Shown here: positions 33,310 to 40,387 of the stretch, in pieces
Position numbering within the stretch: the first letter of the stretch is position 1
How the letters are laid out: each line of letters opens with the position of its first letter
The notes under the pieces: generated by a model
The model's database searches: none
What the model was told of the DNA's origin: nothing
What the model saw: the letters and a program-made list of their open reading frames with translations, nothing else
Program-made: the position numbers and the translations under genes
Assembly (NCBI GenBank): GCA_964594065.1
Contig: CAZQKX010000034.1
Span: 1-40,387 of the forward strand
Direction: 5' to 3'
DNA length: 40,387 nucleotides
DNA from: 4572-13 sp964594065
GTDB taxonomy: Bacteria; Planctomycetota; Phycisphaerae; Sedimentisphaerales; Anaerohalosphaeraceae

Positions 33310-34194
33310 TTATTTCACCAGCGTTTTTTCCGCAGACTGAACCGTATTGTACAGCAGCATGGTGATGGTCATCGGTCCGACACCGCCGGGAACGGGGGTG
33401 ATCAGGCTGGCCTTTTCCTTGACCGCTTCAAAATCCACATCGCCGACAAGTCGATAGCCGCGTTTTTTGCTGGCGTCTTCCACGCGATTGACACCGACAT
33501 CAATGACGACGGCGCCATCTTTGACCATGTCTGCGGTGACGGTATTGGGCCAGCCGGCAGCGGCGATAATAATATCGGCGCGTTTGACGTGTTCGGCCAT
33601 GTTTTTGGTGCGCGTATGACATACTGTGACGGTTGCGTTACCGGTGGGTGCTTTCTGGATGAGCATGTTGGCGACGGGTTTGCCGACAATATTGCTGCGT
33701 CCGACAACGACGACTTCAGCGCCTTCCAATGTCACGTTACTTCGCATAAGCAGTTGGATCACACCGTGCGGCGTACAGGGTAAATACGCATCCTGTCCGA
33801 CAACCATTTTGCCGACGTTGACCGGATGAAAGCCGTCTACGTCTTTGGCCGGATCGATCGCCAGCAGAACCTTGTCCTCGTCGATATGTTTGGGCAGCGG
33901 CAACTGCACGAGAATGCCGTTGATCTTTGGGTCCTGATTCAGTTTTTTGACCAGGGCCAGCAAATCTTCTTCGCTGGTTTCGGCGTCCAGACGGTTGTCA
34001 TCGCTGTAGATGCCGATTTCCTCACAGGCGCGTTCTTTAGCGGTGACATAGGATTTGGAAGCCGGATCTTCACCAACCAGCACAACGGCCAATCCCGGCG
34101 TAACACCCTTGTCTTTCAATTCATCAACTTTATCCTTCAATTCAGCCCGCATCTCGGCGGCGACCTGTTTTCCGTCAATAATTTGTGCAGTCAT
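33310..34194 (-). CDS. folD: Bifunctional methylene-THF dehydrogenase / methenyl-THF cyclohydrolase
   Basis: A protein of 294 residues from the ATG at 34194, behind CGGAGT; the in-frame upstream start at 34212 adds six residues unlike the family. Signatures visible: SYVTAKERACEEIGI with the catalytic lysine, GILVQLPLPKHID, VVVGRSNIVGKPV, and the C-terminal GGVGPMTITMLLYNT. FolD interconverts methylene- and formyl-tetrahydrofolate using NADP+. It lies 86 bp after fhs on the same strand, and the two make a formate-to-methylene-THF route. Confidence 0.96.
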   Translation of the reverse strand: MTAQIIDGKQVAAEMRAELKDKVDELKDKGVTPGLAVVLVGEDPASKSYVTAKERACEEIGIYSDDNRLDAETSEEDLLALVKKLNQDPKINGILVQLPLPKHIDEDKVLLAIDPAKDVDGFHPVNVGKMVVGQDAYLPCTPHGVIQLLMRSNVTLEGAEVVVVGRSNIVGKPVANMLIQKAPTGNATVTVCHTRTKNMAEHVKRADIIIAAAGWPNTVTADMVKDGAVVIDVGVNRVEDASKKRGYRLVGDVDFEAVKEKASLITPVPGGVGPMTITMLLYNTVQSAEKTLVK

Positions 34195-34236
34195 GATTAC
34201 TCCGGGACTCAATATTTACTTTTTTAGACATTTAAA

Positions 34237-34261
34237 CCGAATCCGCATTGTAAGGATTCGG
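34237..34261 (-). terminator. Hairpin between fhs and folD
   Basis: CCGAATCC (34237-34244) and GGATTCGG (34254-34261), 8-bp stem with a 9-nt loop. On the minus strand it is followed by TTTAAA, so it may attenuate read-through from fhs into folD rather than stop it. Confidence 0.5.
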
Positions 34262-34280
34262 CTTGATTTAACAAGTTTAA

Positions 34281-36047
34281 TTAGAACATTCCTGTGACTT
34301 TGCCGGTTTTGACATCGACATCAATTCGCCTGTAGGCCGGATTGGAACCGGTTCCGGGCATAAGCTTGATATCTCCGGCGATCGGCACAACAAAGCCGGC
34401 ACCCTTGTACACCAGTATATCCCGAATAGGCAATTCCCATCCGGTGGGCCGGCACTTGAGATTCGGATCATGTGACAGACTCAGATGTGTTTTGACCATA
34501 CAGGTCCCCATTTGCCGCATATTCGGATCGCTGTCAATTTTTCGGATCTTTTCCATAGCTTTGTCAGTAAAAGTCGCGCCTTTGGCTCCGTAAACTTCCC
34601 GTGCAATGGTATCAATACGTTCGGCAAGCGGCATTTCCAGGTCATAAAGATATTTGAAGTCTTTTTCTTCCTGTGAGATGGCAGCAACTTTTTCCGCCAA
34701 TTCGATAGCGCCTTCGCCGCCTTTAAGCCAGTGGTCGGAAACGGCAGCCTCGGCTCCATATTCTTCCGCAATACGGCGGACTAATTCAACTTCGGCCTCG
34801 GTGTCTGTATAGAATTTGTTGATACAAACGATGGGACGAACACCGGATTTGCGGACGATGTCAATGTGAGCGATCAGGTTATCACAGCCCTTTTCGAGTA
34901 GTTCGAGGTTTTCTTGTGTGTATTCCGGGGCCAGCGGCTTACCGGGTTTGACAGCAGGACCGCCGCCGTGCATTTTTAATGCCCGGATCGTGGCAACGAC
35001 AACAACGGCGTGAGGCTTAAGCCCGGACATGCGGCACTTGAGGTTCCAGAATTTTTCAAAGCCAATATCCGCCGCAAAACCACTTTCTGTGACAACGAAG
35101 TCACTGAGCCGGGTCGCAACCAGGTCGGCAATAATACTGCTTTGGCCAATGGCAATATTCGCAAAGGGGCCTGCGTGGACAAGAATTGGCTGGCCTTCGA
35201 TCGTTTGGACTAAGTTGGGATTCAGGGCGTCGACCATCCAGGCAGTCATCGCGCCGTCAACTTCCAGGTCGGCGGTGGTTACTTCGTTTCCGTCTTTGTC
35301 ATAGGCAACAACGATCTTGGCCATTCGTTCCCTGAGGTCACGAAGATTTTTTGAGACGGCCAAAATTGCCATGACTTCGCTGGATACGGAGATCTGGGCA
35401 CCGGATTCCATTTCGAAGCCGTCCATTTTTCCGCCTTTTCCAATCGTAATATTTCGCAGGGCCTGGGCGCAGTAATCCATAGCCCACTTGATCTGAACGC
35501 TTTCAGGGTCGATGTTGAGACGTTTAAGGCCGATCTTGGCAAGCCGTTCATCGTCGTAGTTGTGTTCGTGCTGCATCCGTGCGGTCAACGCGACCATAGC
35601 CAGGTTATGAGCGTTGGTGACACATTCGATATCACCGGTCAGCCGAATCGAAAAGGGGACCATCGGAATACATTGTGCCAAACCGCCTCCGGCCGCAGAA
35701 CCCTTGATGTTGAAGGTCGGGCCTCCACTGGGTTGTCGGATGCAACCAACCACACGCTTGCCGAGTTTACCCAATCCCTGAACCAGTCCGATGGTGGTCG
35801 TTGTTTTTCCTTCACCAAGTGGTGTGGGAGTGATCGCCGTGACGTCGATGTATCGACCGGTTGGCGCATAGCGAAGGCGATCCATGATCTTTAGATAGTC
35901 CAGTTTGGCCAGCTTTTCGCCCATTGGCAGCAACTCGCCATAGGCTAATCCAAGATCGCGGGCAAGCTGATACAGTGGCTTCATGTTTTCTTCGGCAGCT
36001 TCGGCGATCTGCCAATCCTTCATTGTGGTGGGGTCCAGTTTCGGCAT
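34281..36047 (-). CDS. fhs: Formate-tetrahydrofolate ligase
   Basis: A 588-residue ligase that makes 10-formyl-THF from formate, THF and ATP. The P-loop is TPTPLGEGKT (72-81); other family motifs seen are RQPSGGPTFNIKGSAAGGG, FSIRLTGDIE, VHAGPFANIAIGQSSI and KTHLSLSHDPNLK. It is about 30 residues longer at the N-terminus than the shortest members. It feeds the folate one-carbon pool and is the first step of the methyl branch of the Wood-Ljungdahl pathway, but the presence of that pathway cannot be judged from this window. Confidence 0.97.
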   Translation of the reverse strand: MPKLDPTTMKDWQIAEAAEENMKPLYQLARDLGLAYGELLPMGEKLAKLDYLKIMDRLRYAPTGRYIDVTAITPTPLGEGKTTTTIGLVQGLGKLGKRVVGCIRQPSGGPTFNIKGSAAGGGLAQCIPMVPFSIRLTGDIECVTNAHNLAMVALTARMQHEHNYDDERLAKIGLKRLNIDPESVQIKWAMDYCAQALRNITIGKGGKMDGFEMESGAQISVSSEVMAILAVSKNLRDLRERMAKIVVAYDKDGNEVTTADLEVDGAMTAWMVDALNPNLVQTIEGQPILVHAGPFANIAIGQSSIIADLVATRLSDFVVTESGFAADIGFEKFWNLKCRMSGLKPHAVVVVATIRALKMHGGGPAVKPGKPLAPEYTQENLELLEKGCDNLIAHIDIVRKSGVRPIVCINKFYTDTEAEVELVRRIAEEYGAEAAVSDHWLKGGEGAIELAEKVAAISQEEKDFKYLYDLEMPLAERIDTIAREVYGAKGATFTDKAMEKIRKIDSDPNMRQMGTCMVKTHLSLSHDPNLKCRPTGWELPIRDILVYKGAGFVVPIAGDIKLMPGTGSNPAYRRIDVDVKTGKVTGMF

Positions 36048-36422
36048 TGCTATGGGTCCTTATTTTAGGGTTTTTAAGTCCAACGAATTTATCTAAACTT
36101 AATTATGGCAGATTATTCCTTTTCCGACTATCTCTGGATAGAACTTTTTTGATACTATCCTGCTTTTTTTACAAATATGCCTTTCAGAATAAGAAAACAC
36201 CTTTAAAAATGGACCGATTCAGTAAAAAACCTGCTATTTAACCCCTTTTGGGGGCAGTACTTGTTAATTTTTAGGTATTTCCCCCCCCCAAAAAAAGCTT
36301 GACATTTTCTGATATTTTGGTAGTATCAAGCGTAGAAAGTTCCGGAGGAGAGGTGAGGCACGTCAAGTTTCTCCTCTTCAACAATGAAAAGGCAATTTTT
36401 ACGTGTTACGGAGGTGTACAGG
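36048..36422. other. 375-bp intergenic region with C9A7 tract and leader hairpin
   Basis: Lies between fhs (minus) and the PEP-CTERM gene (plus). It contains C9 (36281-36289) followed by A7, then a promoter at 36299-36326, and a 7-bp leader hairpin GAGGAGA (36345-36351) / TCTCCTC (36370-36376). An inverted repeat GCTTGA (36297-36302) / TCAAGC (36326-36331) encloses the promoter. No gene is seen in it. Confidence 0.7.
36299..36326 (+). promoter_or_regulatory. Promoter of the PEP-CTERM gene
   Basis: TTGACA (36299-36304), 16-bp spacer, TAGTAT (36321-36326). The C9A7 homopolymer run ends just upstream of the -35, so slippage there could alter any upstream activator spacing. The promoter is bracketed by a GCTTGA/TCAAGC inverted repeat, a candidate operator. 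Confidence 0.6.
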
Positions 36423-36935
36423 ATGAGAAAGTTCAGTTTATTAATTGCAATTCTGGGTATGTGTCTATTTGTAAGTTCTTCTTTTGCACATCTTGCAGCT
36501 TTTGACTCACAGGAAATGGCTTATGGTGATGCTGTAATCGAACTTATCCACGATGATACGGGTCAACCTTTTGAGAGTCAAAAGGGTGAGTGGATATTAA
36601 CAATTACCAATACCGGAAACATTGACTGGACCGATTTTCATTTTGGTATTTCTTTTGGGACCGCAATTTTCGAGAATCCCGGTGGATATCCCATCATGGT
36701 TGACGGTGATGCTCCAGCAATCTTTACCGATGTTTTGTCGGCAGATGGCAAAGCGTGGGACTTGTACTTCTCAAATGATCCTGTAACTAATGGTGAAACT
36801 GTCACATTTACCCTCTATACCAATAACCAGGTGGATGGCGGTTTATTTGGCGTATGCTTCTGGCCCACACCTGAACCCGCTTCATTGACAATGCTGGGCC
36901 TTGGTGGATTGGCACTGCTTCGCAGAAAAAAATAA
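36423..36935 (+). CDS. PEP-CTERM sorting-domain exported protein
   Basis: A protein of 170 residues from the ATG at 36423, behind GGAGGT. It has a Sec signal peptide (MRKFSLLIAILGMCLFVSSS, cleaved near SFA) and ends with the exact PEP-CTERM plan: PEPASLTMLGLGGLALL then RRKK. Such proteins are processed and transferred at the C-terminus by an exosortase, whose gene is not in this window. The middle reads as a beta-sandwich (GEWILTITNTGNIDWTDFH, TFTLYTNNQVDGG). It could be part of the cell surface or exopolysaccharide. A very strong terminator follows. Confidence 0.9.
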   Translation: MRKFSLLIAILGMCLFVSSSFAHLAAFDSQEMAYGDAVIELIHDDTGQPFESQKGEWILTITNTGNIDWTDFHFGISFGTAIFENPGGYPIMVDGDAPAIFTDVLSADGKAWDLYFSNDPVTNGETVTFTLYTNNQVDGGLFGVCFWPTPEPASLTMLGLGGLALLRRKK

Positions 36936-36965
36936 TCTCCAACACCACCTCCTAAAGTATAAAAT

Positions 36966-36999
36966 AAAAGGATCCGATCGAAAGATCGGATCCTTTTTT
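36966..36999. terminator. Strong bidirectional terminator
   Basis: GGATCCGATC (36970-36979) and GATCGGATCC (36984-36993) extended by AAAA/TTTT to 14 bp, a GAAA loop and TTTTTT after the stem. It separates the PEP-CTERM gene from convergent cimA. Confidence 0.9.
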
Positions 37000-37026
37000 A
37001 TATCTGCATTCTTTAGATGTTATGTT

Positions 37027-38595
37027 TTAGATATTGCCTTTGTCTTTGAGCAGTTTGTATTCAACGCTGTCAACAAGAGCGTGCCAGCTTGCCTCGATGA
37101 TGTTTTCCGAGACGCCGACTGTTCCCCACATACCATCCTGGTCACGGCTTTCGATAACAACGCGTACCTTTGCGGCGGTGCCGGCACGGGCATTGACCAC
37201 GCGCACCTTATAATCGATCAGGTTCATATCGCGAATATTCGGATAAAACGGCTCCAGTGCTTTCCGCAGGGCTCCATCGAGGGCATTGACCGGGCCATCG
37301 CCTTCACTGACGACATGTTCGGTTTGTCCGTCAACCTGCAGCTTGACGGTCGCCTCAGTGACCATTTGGCTGGAGGTGCTTCGCTCCACGTCAATATGAT
37401 ACTTCTGCAGGTCAAACGTCTTTTCGTAGGCGCCCATTTCCTTTTTAATCAGCAGGTCAAAGCTGGCTTCGGCAGTTTCAAACTGGTAACCGTCATTCTC
37501 CATCTGCTGAACACGGCTCAGGATCTGACGGGCCAGCGTCTTGTCCTTGATCAATTTTTTCTTTTCGAGTTTGTCCAGCACGTTAGACGCTCCGGATAGT
37601 TCGGATATCAGGAACCGGCGCTCATTGCCCACCAGTTCCGGTGTAATATGCTCATAGGTTTTTTTGTTTTTTCGCAGCGCATCAATGTGCAGGCCGCCTT
37701 TATGGGCAAACGCGCTTTCACCCACATAGGGCATACGCATATTGGGTGCAAGATTGGCAACCTCAAAGACGAACCGTGACAATTCCGTCAGCCCCTGGAT
37801 CTTCTCTTTACTCACCGTTTCAAAACCCATTTTTAAGGACAGGTTAGGCATAATGGTGCACAGGTTGGCGTTGCCCGTCCGTTCGCCCAGTCCATTGATG
37901 GTGCCTTGAACATGAAGAGCGCCGGCCCGAACAGCTGCCAGACTGTTGGCAACGGCACAATCCGAATCATTATGACAGTGGATGCCGATGGTGACTTTTG
38001 GGAACTGAGCACAAACTTTTGCTGTGATATCGAACACCTCATCCGGCAGGGCACCCCCATTGGTTTCGCACAGAACCAGCGCGTCGGCTCCTGCGTCAGC
38101 GGCGGCTTGAAGCACGTTCATAGCATATTCGGGATTGGCTTTGAAACCGTCGAAGAAATGTTCGGCGTCAAAGACGACTTCCCGTCCGTTTTTAACAAGA
38201 TGGGCGACTGAATCTGCACAAAGCTCGATATTTTCGTCCAGATTGCACCGCAAAACATCCGTTACATGCATGTCCCAGGTTTTGCCGACCAGCGTAACGA
38301 CCTTTGCCTGGCAATCCAGCAGCGCGCAGATTCCAGGGTCCTCTTCGACTTTATTGTCAGCTCGACGGGTATTCCCGAAGGCGGCGATCTTGGCGTTTTT
38401 GAAATTGATTTCTTTGATCCGGCTGAAGAATTCCACTTCTTTGGGATTACTGAGCGGAAATCCGCCCTCGATGTAGTCGATGCCGAAATCGTCCAGACGC
38501 TGAGCGATCAGCAGCTTATCCTCTACCGAAAAGCTGACACCTTCGGCCTGCATGCCGTCCCGCAGGGTGGTGTCGTATATTTTGACTTTTTTCAT
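37027..38595 (-). CDS. cimA: (R)-citramalate synthase
   Basis: A 522-residue synthase that condenses pyruvate and acetyl-CoA to citramalate, the entry to isoleucine by the threonine-independent route. Motifs: YDTTLRDGMQAEGVS (7-21), FDAEHFFDGFKANPEYA (typical of CimA rather than LeuA), GIHCHNDSDCAVANSL with the metal histidines, and GERTGNANL. The C-terminal third (about 395-515) is the LeuA-type allosteric domain, so product inhibition is expected. It is monocistronic between two strong signals, a promoter and a terminator. Confidence 0.95.
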   Translation of the reverse strand: MKKVKIYDTTLRDGMQAEGVSFSVEDKLLIAQRLDDFGIDYIEGGFPLSNPKEVEFFSRIKEINFKNAKIAAFGNTRRADNKVEEDPGICALLDCQAKVVTLVGKTWDMHVTDVLRCNLDENIELCADSVAHLVKNGREVVFDAEHFFDGFKANPEYAMNVLQAAADAGADALVLCETNGGALPDEVFDITAKVCAQFPKVTIGIHCHNDSDCAVANSLAAVRAGALHVQGTINGLGERTGNANLCTIMPNLSLKMGFETVSKEKIQGLTELSRFVFEVANLAPNMRMPYVGESAFAHKGGLHIDALRKNKKTYEHITPELVGNERRFLISELSGASNVLDKLEKKKLIKDKTLARQILSRVQQMENDGYQFETAEASFDLLIKKEMGAYEKTFDLQKYHIDVERSTSSQMVTEATVKLQVDGQTEHVVSEGDGPVNALDGALRKALEPFYPNIRDMNLIDYKVRVVNARAGTAAKVRVVIESRDQDGMWGTVGVSENIIEASWHALVDSVEYKLLKDKGNI

Positions 38596-38631
38596 ATGAC
38601 AATCTCTTTAAGGCTTCTGTTAAAGGCAAAC

Positions 38632-38660
38632 ATTGTAGTCAAATTGCTGCAAAATGTAAA
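38632..38660 (-). promoter_or_regulatory. Promoter of cimA
   Basis: On the minus strand TTTACA (38660-38655), 17-bp spacer, TACAAT (38637-38632). It gives a short leader to the ATG at 38595. Confidence 0.6.
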
Positions 38661-38710
38661 TCTAAAAACAACCTGACAAGCAAACCAAGCCAAAAACGGG
38701 CGTATTTAGC

Positions 38711-38739
38711 TTGATTTTGGAGCATTTGGTGACTAAAGT
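38711..38739 (+). promoter_or_regulatory. Promoter of the tRNA-Ser gene
   Basis: TTGATT (38711-38716), 17-bp spacer, TAAAGT (38734-38739), 52 bp before the mature 5' end of the tRNA. Confidence 0.45.
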
Positions 38740-38791
38740 AGGGAACCGGAATGAGCCTGCATAGCTCTAAAACGAGATTTATGCCACAAAT

Positions 38792-38878
38792 GGAGAGGTG
38801 TCGGAGTGGCTGATCGAGCTGGTTTCGAAAACCAGTGTGCTCGTAAGAGTACCGGGGGTTCGAATCCCCCTCTCTCCG
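38792..38878 (+). tRNA. tRNA-Ser (anticodon CGA)
   Basis: An 87-nt class II tRNA. Acceptor GGAGAGG (38792-38798) pairs with TCTCTCC (38871-38877), ending in a G.U pair; the discriminator base is G38878. The anticodon arm CTGGT-TTCGAAA-ACCAG shows CGA. A long variable arm follows (TGTGCTCGTAAGAGTACC) and the T arm is GGGGG-TTCGAAT-CCCCC. The CCA end is not encoded. It sits at the boundary of the AT-rich, foreign-looking segment to its right. Confidence 0.97.
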
Positions 38879-39035
38879 TTAAATCCATTTAAAGACTAAG
38901 GTTACAACTCTTGGCCTTTTTTTAATGCGCCGAGGTTAGCTGCTCAATAAAACAGTTTGGGCGCGTATAGGGATTCCATACCAACCCTTCATAACGCCCT
39001 GGTTATGGTAGTGTGATGGTAAGATGGTTCAGGAT

Positions 39036-40301
39036 TTATTTATTTACAGTACTCATTTTTAATCTTTTATTTTTCACATGGCCCAGACCAAACTCGAAAT
39101 ATGTTTCCGGTTGAAGCCCAAGGAATGCACGTTTAAAATAAGGATCATGTACATCTAAACTTAAATCACAGTCTACCCTTGCAAGGTAAGAATGAGAACG
39201 ACCGGTAACCCACTTCGAGAAAAAACACAATCCCCAGGTTACACCACGTCCATAATCAGTTCCGGTAAATGCATCAGGAGTGTAAAAACCACATCCTTTT
39301 GGCGGAAGTTCTATTGTTGCAGCAATTTCAAAATTCACACCATCTGCAGCATACTGCATGGTTTGGGCTTCATTTCCATCCGTTATGACTAAGGAGGCAA
39401 TACCTTCTTTAAAAGGAAAGAAACAAGTTTCGTGTCCTGAATTTACTACCGGATTCAACGGGTGCTTTTTGAACGGACCAAAAGGATTATCGGCAATAGC
39501 TACACCGAGGCAAACAGCATATTTATCACGAACATCGGGCCATTTGTTAAATGCCGCCTTGTAATACAAGTATATTTTGTTTTTATAAACTATTAAATGC
39601 GGATCTTGGGATTGATCCTGATCCCAATCACCTTTTTTGCCAAACTTAACAGCTGGCACTCCTGTATGTGTCCAGGGGCCATCAGGTGAATCTGCATATG
39701 CCATAGAAACCGGACACCAATCACCACGGGTACCGCTGGGCTCATTAAAAGCCTGGAAATACAAATAATATTTACCTTTCCAAACTAAGATATCGGGAGT
39801 GGCAACCGATCGCCAACCTAATGCAGGTTTTTCGGGGCGTGCAACAGCTATACCTTGTTCTTCCCATTTAAAACCGTCGGTACTGGTTGCATACCATATG
39901 TCTGCCAAATCCCAATCCGTAGATGGAATCTCATCAGTAGCTTCTTTGGCTCGGTGCCAACCTACCGGAACTACTTTCGTGTGCCTTTTGGTGTAATACG
40001 TATAGTATTTACCATCAACTAAAATCGGTCGTGAAGGATCCCTTCGTGTAATTGTTCCATCATAATTGTTGTAATCGAAACCTTCCAATTTCGTATATTT
40101 AAATTGGGTGAACAGTTCGTTATCCTGTCGCCGCAGAGCAGGGTATTCGAACATGCGCTCGGTTGCTGCGCTTAAAGGATAACTGGGTTTAGACTCAGGT
40201 AACTTATGTGGAAATACTTGCCTTTCATTGCTTTGAGCTAAGTTTTGCTCGCAGGAAAAAAATAAAACTATTACTCCAACTATTAACATTGTCTTTTTCA
40301 T
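39036..40301 (-). CDS. GH117-like glycoside hydrolase lipoprotein (likely acquired)
   Basis: A 421-residue lipoprotein: signal MKKTMLIVGVIVLFFSC with the lipobox Cys17. The body is a five-bladed beta-propeller style sequence: DGTITRRDPSRPILVDGKYY, SVATPDILVWKGKYYLYF, SQDPHLIVYKNKIYLYYK, SGHETCFFPFKEGI. These fit the GH117 layout (3,6-anhydro-L-galactosidases of agar breakdown), with candidate catalytic Asp in the first and third motifs and His in the fourth. GH43/GH32-type propellers are the alternative. The lipoprotein start and AT-rich codons resemble Bacteroidota rather than the rest of the window, suggesting transfer. The gene lies beside a tRNA. Confidence 0.72.
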   Translation of the reverse strand: MKKTMLIVGVIVLFFSCEQNLAQSNERQVFPHKLPESKPSYPLSAATERMFEYPALRRQDNELFTQFKYTKLEGFDYNNYDGTITRRDPSRPILVDGKYYTYYTKRHTKVVPVGWHRAKEATDEIPSTDWDLADIWYATSTDGFKWEEQGIAVARPEKPALGWRSVATPDILVWKGKYYLYFQAFNEPSGTRGDWCPVSMAYADSPDGPWTHTGVPAVKFGKKGDWDQDQSQDPHLIVYKNKIYLYYKAAFNKWPDVRDKYAVCLGVAIADNPFGPFKKHPLNPVVNSGHETCFFPFKEGIASLVITDGNEAQTMQYAADGVNFEIAATIELPPKGCGFYTPDAFTGTDYGRGVTWGLCFFSKWVTGRSHSYLARVDCDLSLDVHDPYFKRAFLGLQPETYFEFGLGHVKNKRLKMSTVNK

Positions 40302-40387
40302 TTATGGTATCCTGTTACTTATTTTAATTCACATTTCCCTATGAGTTAATTGTTTGTTTATATTGATATAATCCTGTATACGAACAA

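Noticed and set aside
38898..38923. Possible terminator AAGG...CCTTTTTTT after the tRNA
   Set aside because: The stem is only four bases with a long loop; the T run is real but the hairpin is not convincing.
1..40387. CRISPR arrays, rRNA genes, transposases, integrases and phage genes
   Set aside because: Looked for on both strands; no regular short direct repeats and no such proteins were seen.

Overview
The window looks like part of a metagenome-assembled contig from an anaerobic or facultative planctomycete, probably of the Phycisphaerae/Sedimentisphaerales type. The evidence is a PEP-CTERM exported protein, an ECF sigma factor fused to a membrane segment and a very large exported domain, a serine/threonine kinase with a C-terminal anchor, several planctomycete-style unknown proteins, an oxygen-sensitive type of hybrid cluster protein, and one run of 10 N in the assembly. 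The taxonomic call is inference from gene content; there is no rRNA in the window.

Layout. 1-230 holds the 3' end of a low-molecular-weight arsenate reductase, apparently frameshifted. 259-3705 is a nitrosative/redox stress block: an Fe-S type Rrf2 regulator behind a promoter with an overlapping dyad, a cupin, hybrid cluster protein, and a dedicated ferredoxin, with a 92-bp double-hairpin element between the last two. A convergent TetR gene follows. 4325-6621 is a kinase/radical SAM pair. 7174-11126 is a three-gene minus-strand operon: PilT-like ATPase, a membrane-anchored GspE/PilB homologue whose ATPase motifs have all decayed, and a CvpA-like membrane protein. 11351-19183 carries mgtE, an exported unknown, htpX and lemA separated by an inverted-repeat-bounded four-helix-bundle gene, a large membrane protein, a zinc-ribbon protein and an amidohydrolase, followed by a sodium symporter to 21286. 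21315-24440 is the sigma fusion.

24682-33250 contains a MazG/Rrf2 pair, an anti-anti-sigma/anti-sigma kinase pair with a sensor-like neighbour, a GH10-fold protein that has lost both catalytic glutamates, a ComEA-like protein, a GAF-like protein, and a second, intact membrane-anchored GspE homologue again followed directly by a CvpA-like protein. 33310-38595 is one-carbon and amino-acid metabolism (folD, fhs, cimA) with a PEP-CTERM gene behind a C9A7 tract. A tRNA-Ser(CGA) at 38792-38878 is followed by an AT-rich lipoprotein of GH117-like type that looks transferred from Bacteroidota.

The most unusual signals are: the two ATPase-CvpA modules, one dead and one intact; the inverted-repeat element inserted exactly between lemA and htpX; the catalytically dead GH10 protein; the transmembrane sigma factor; and the palindromic double-hairpin repeat at 2854-2945. 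No CRISPR array, rRNA, transposase or phage gene was found.
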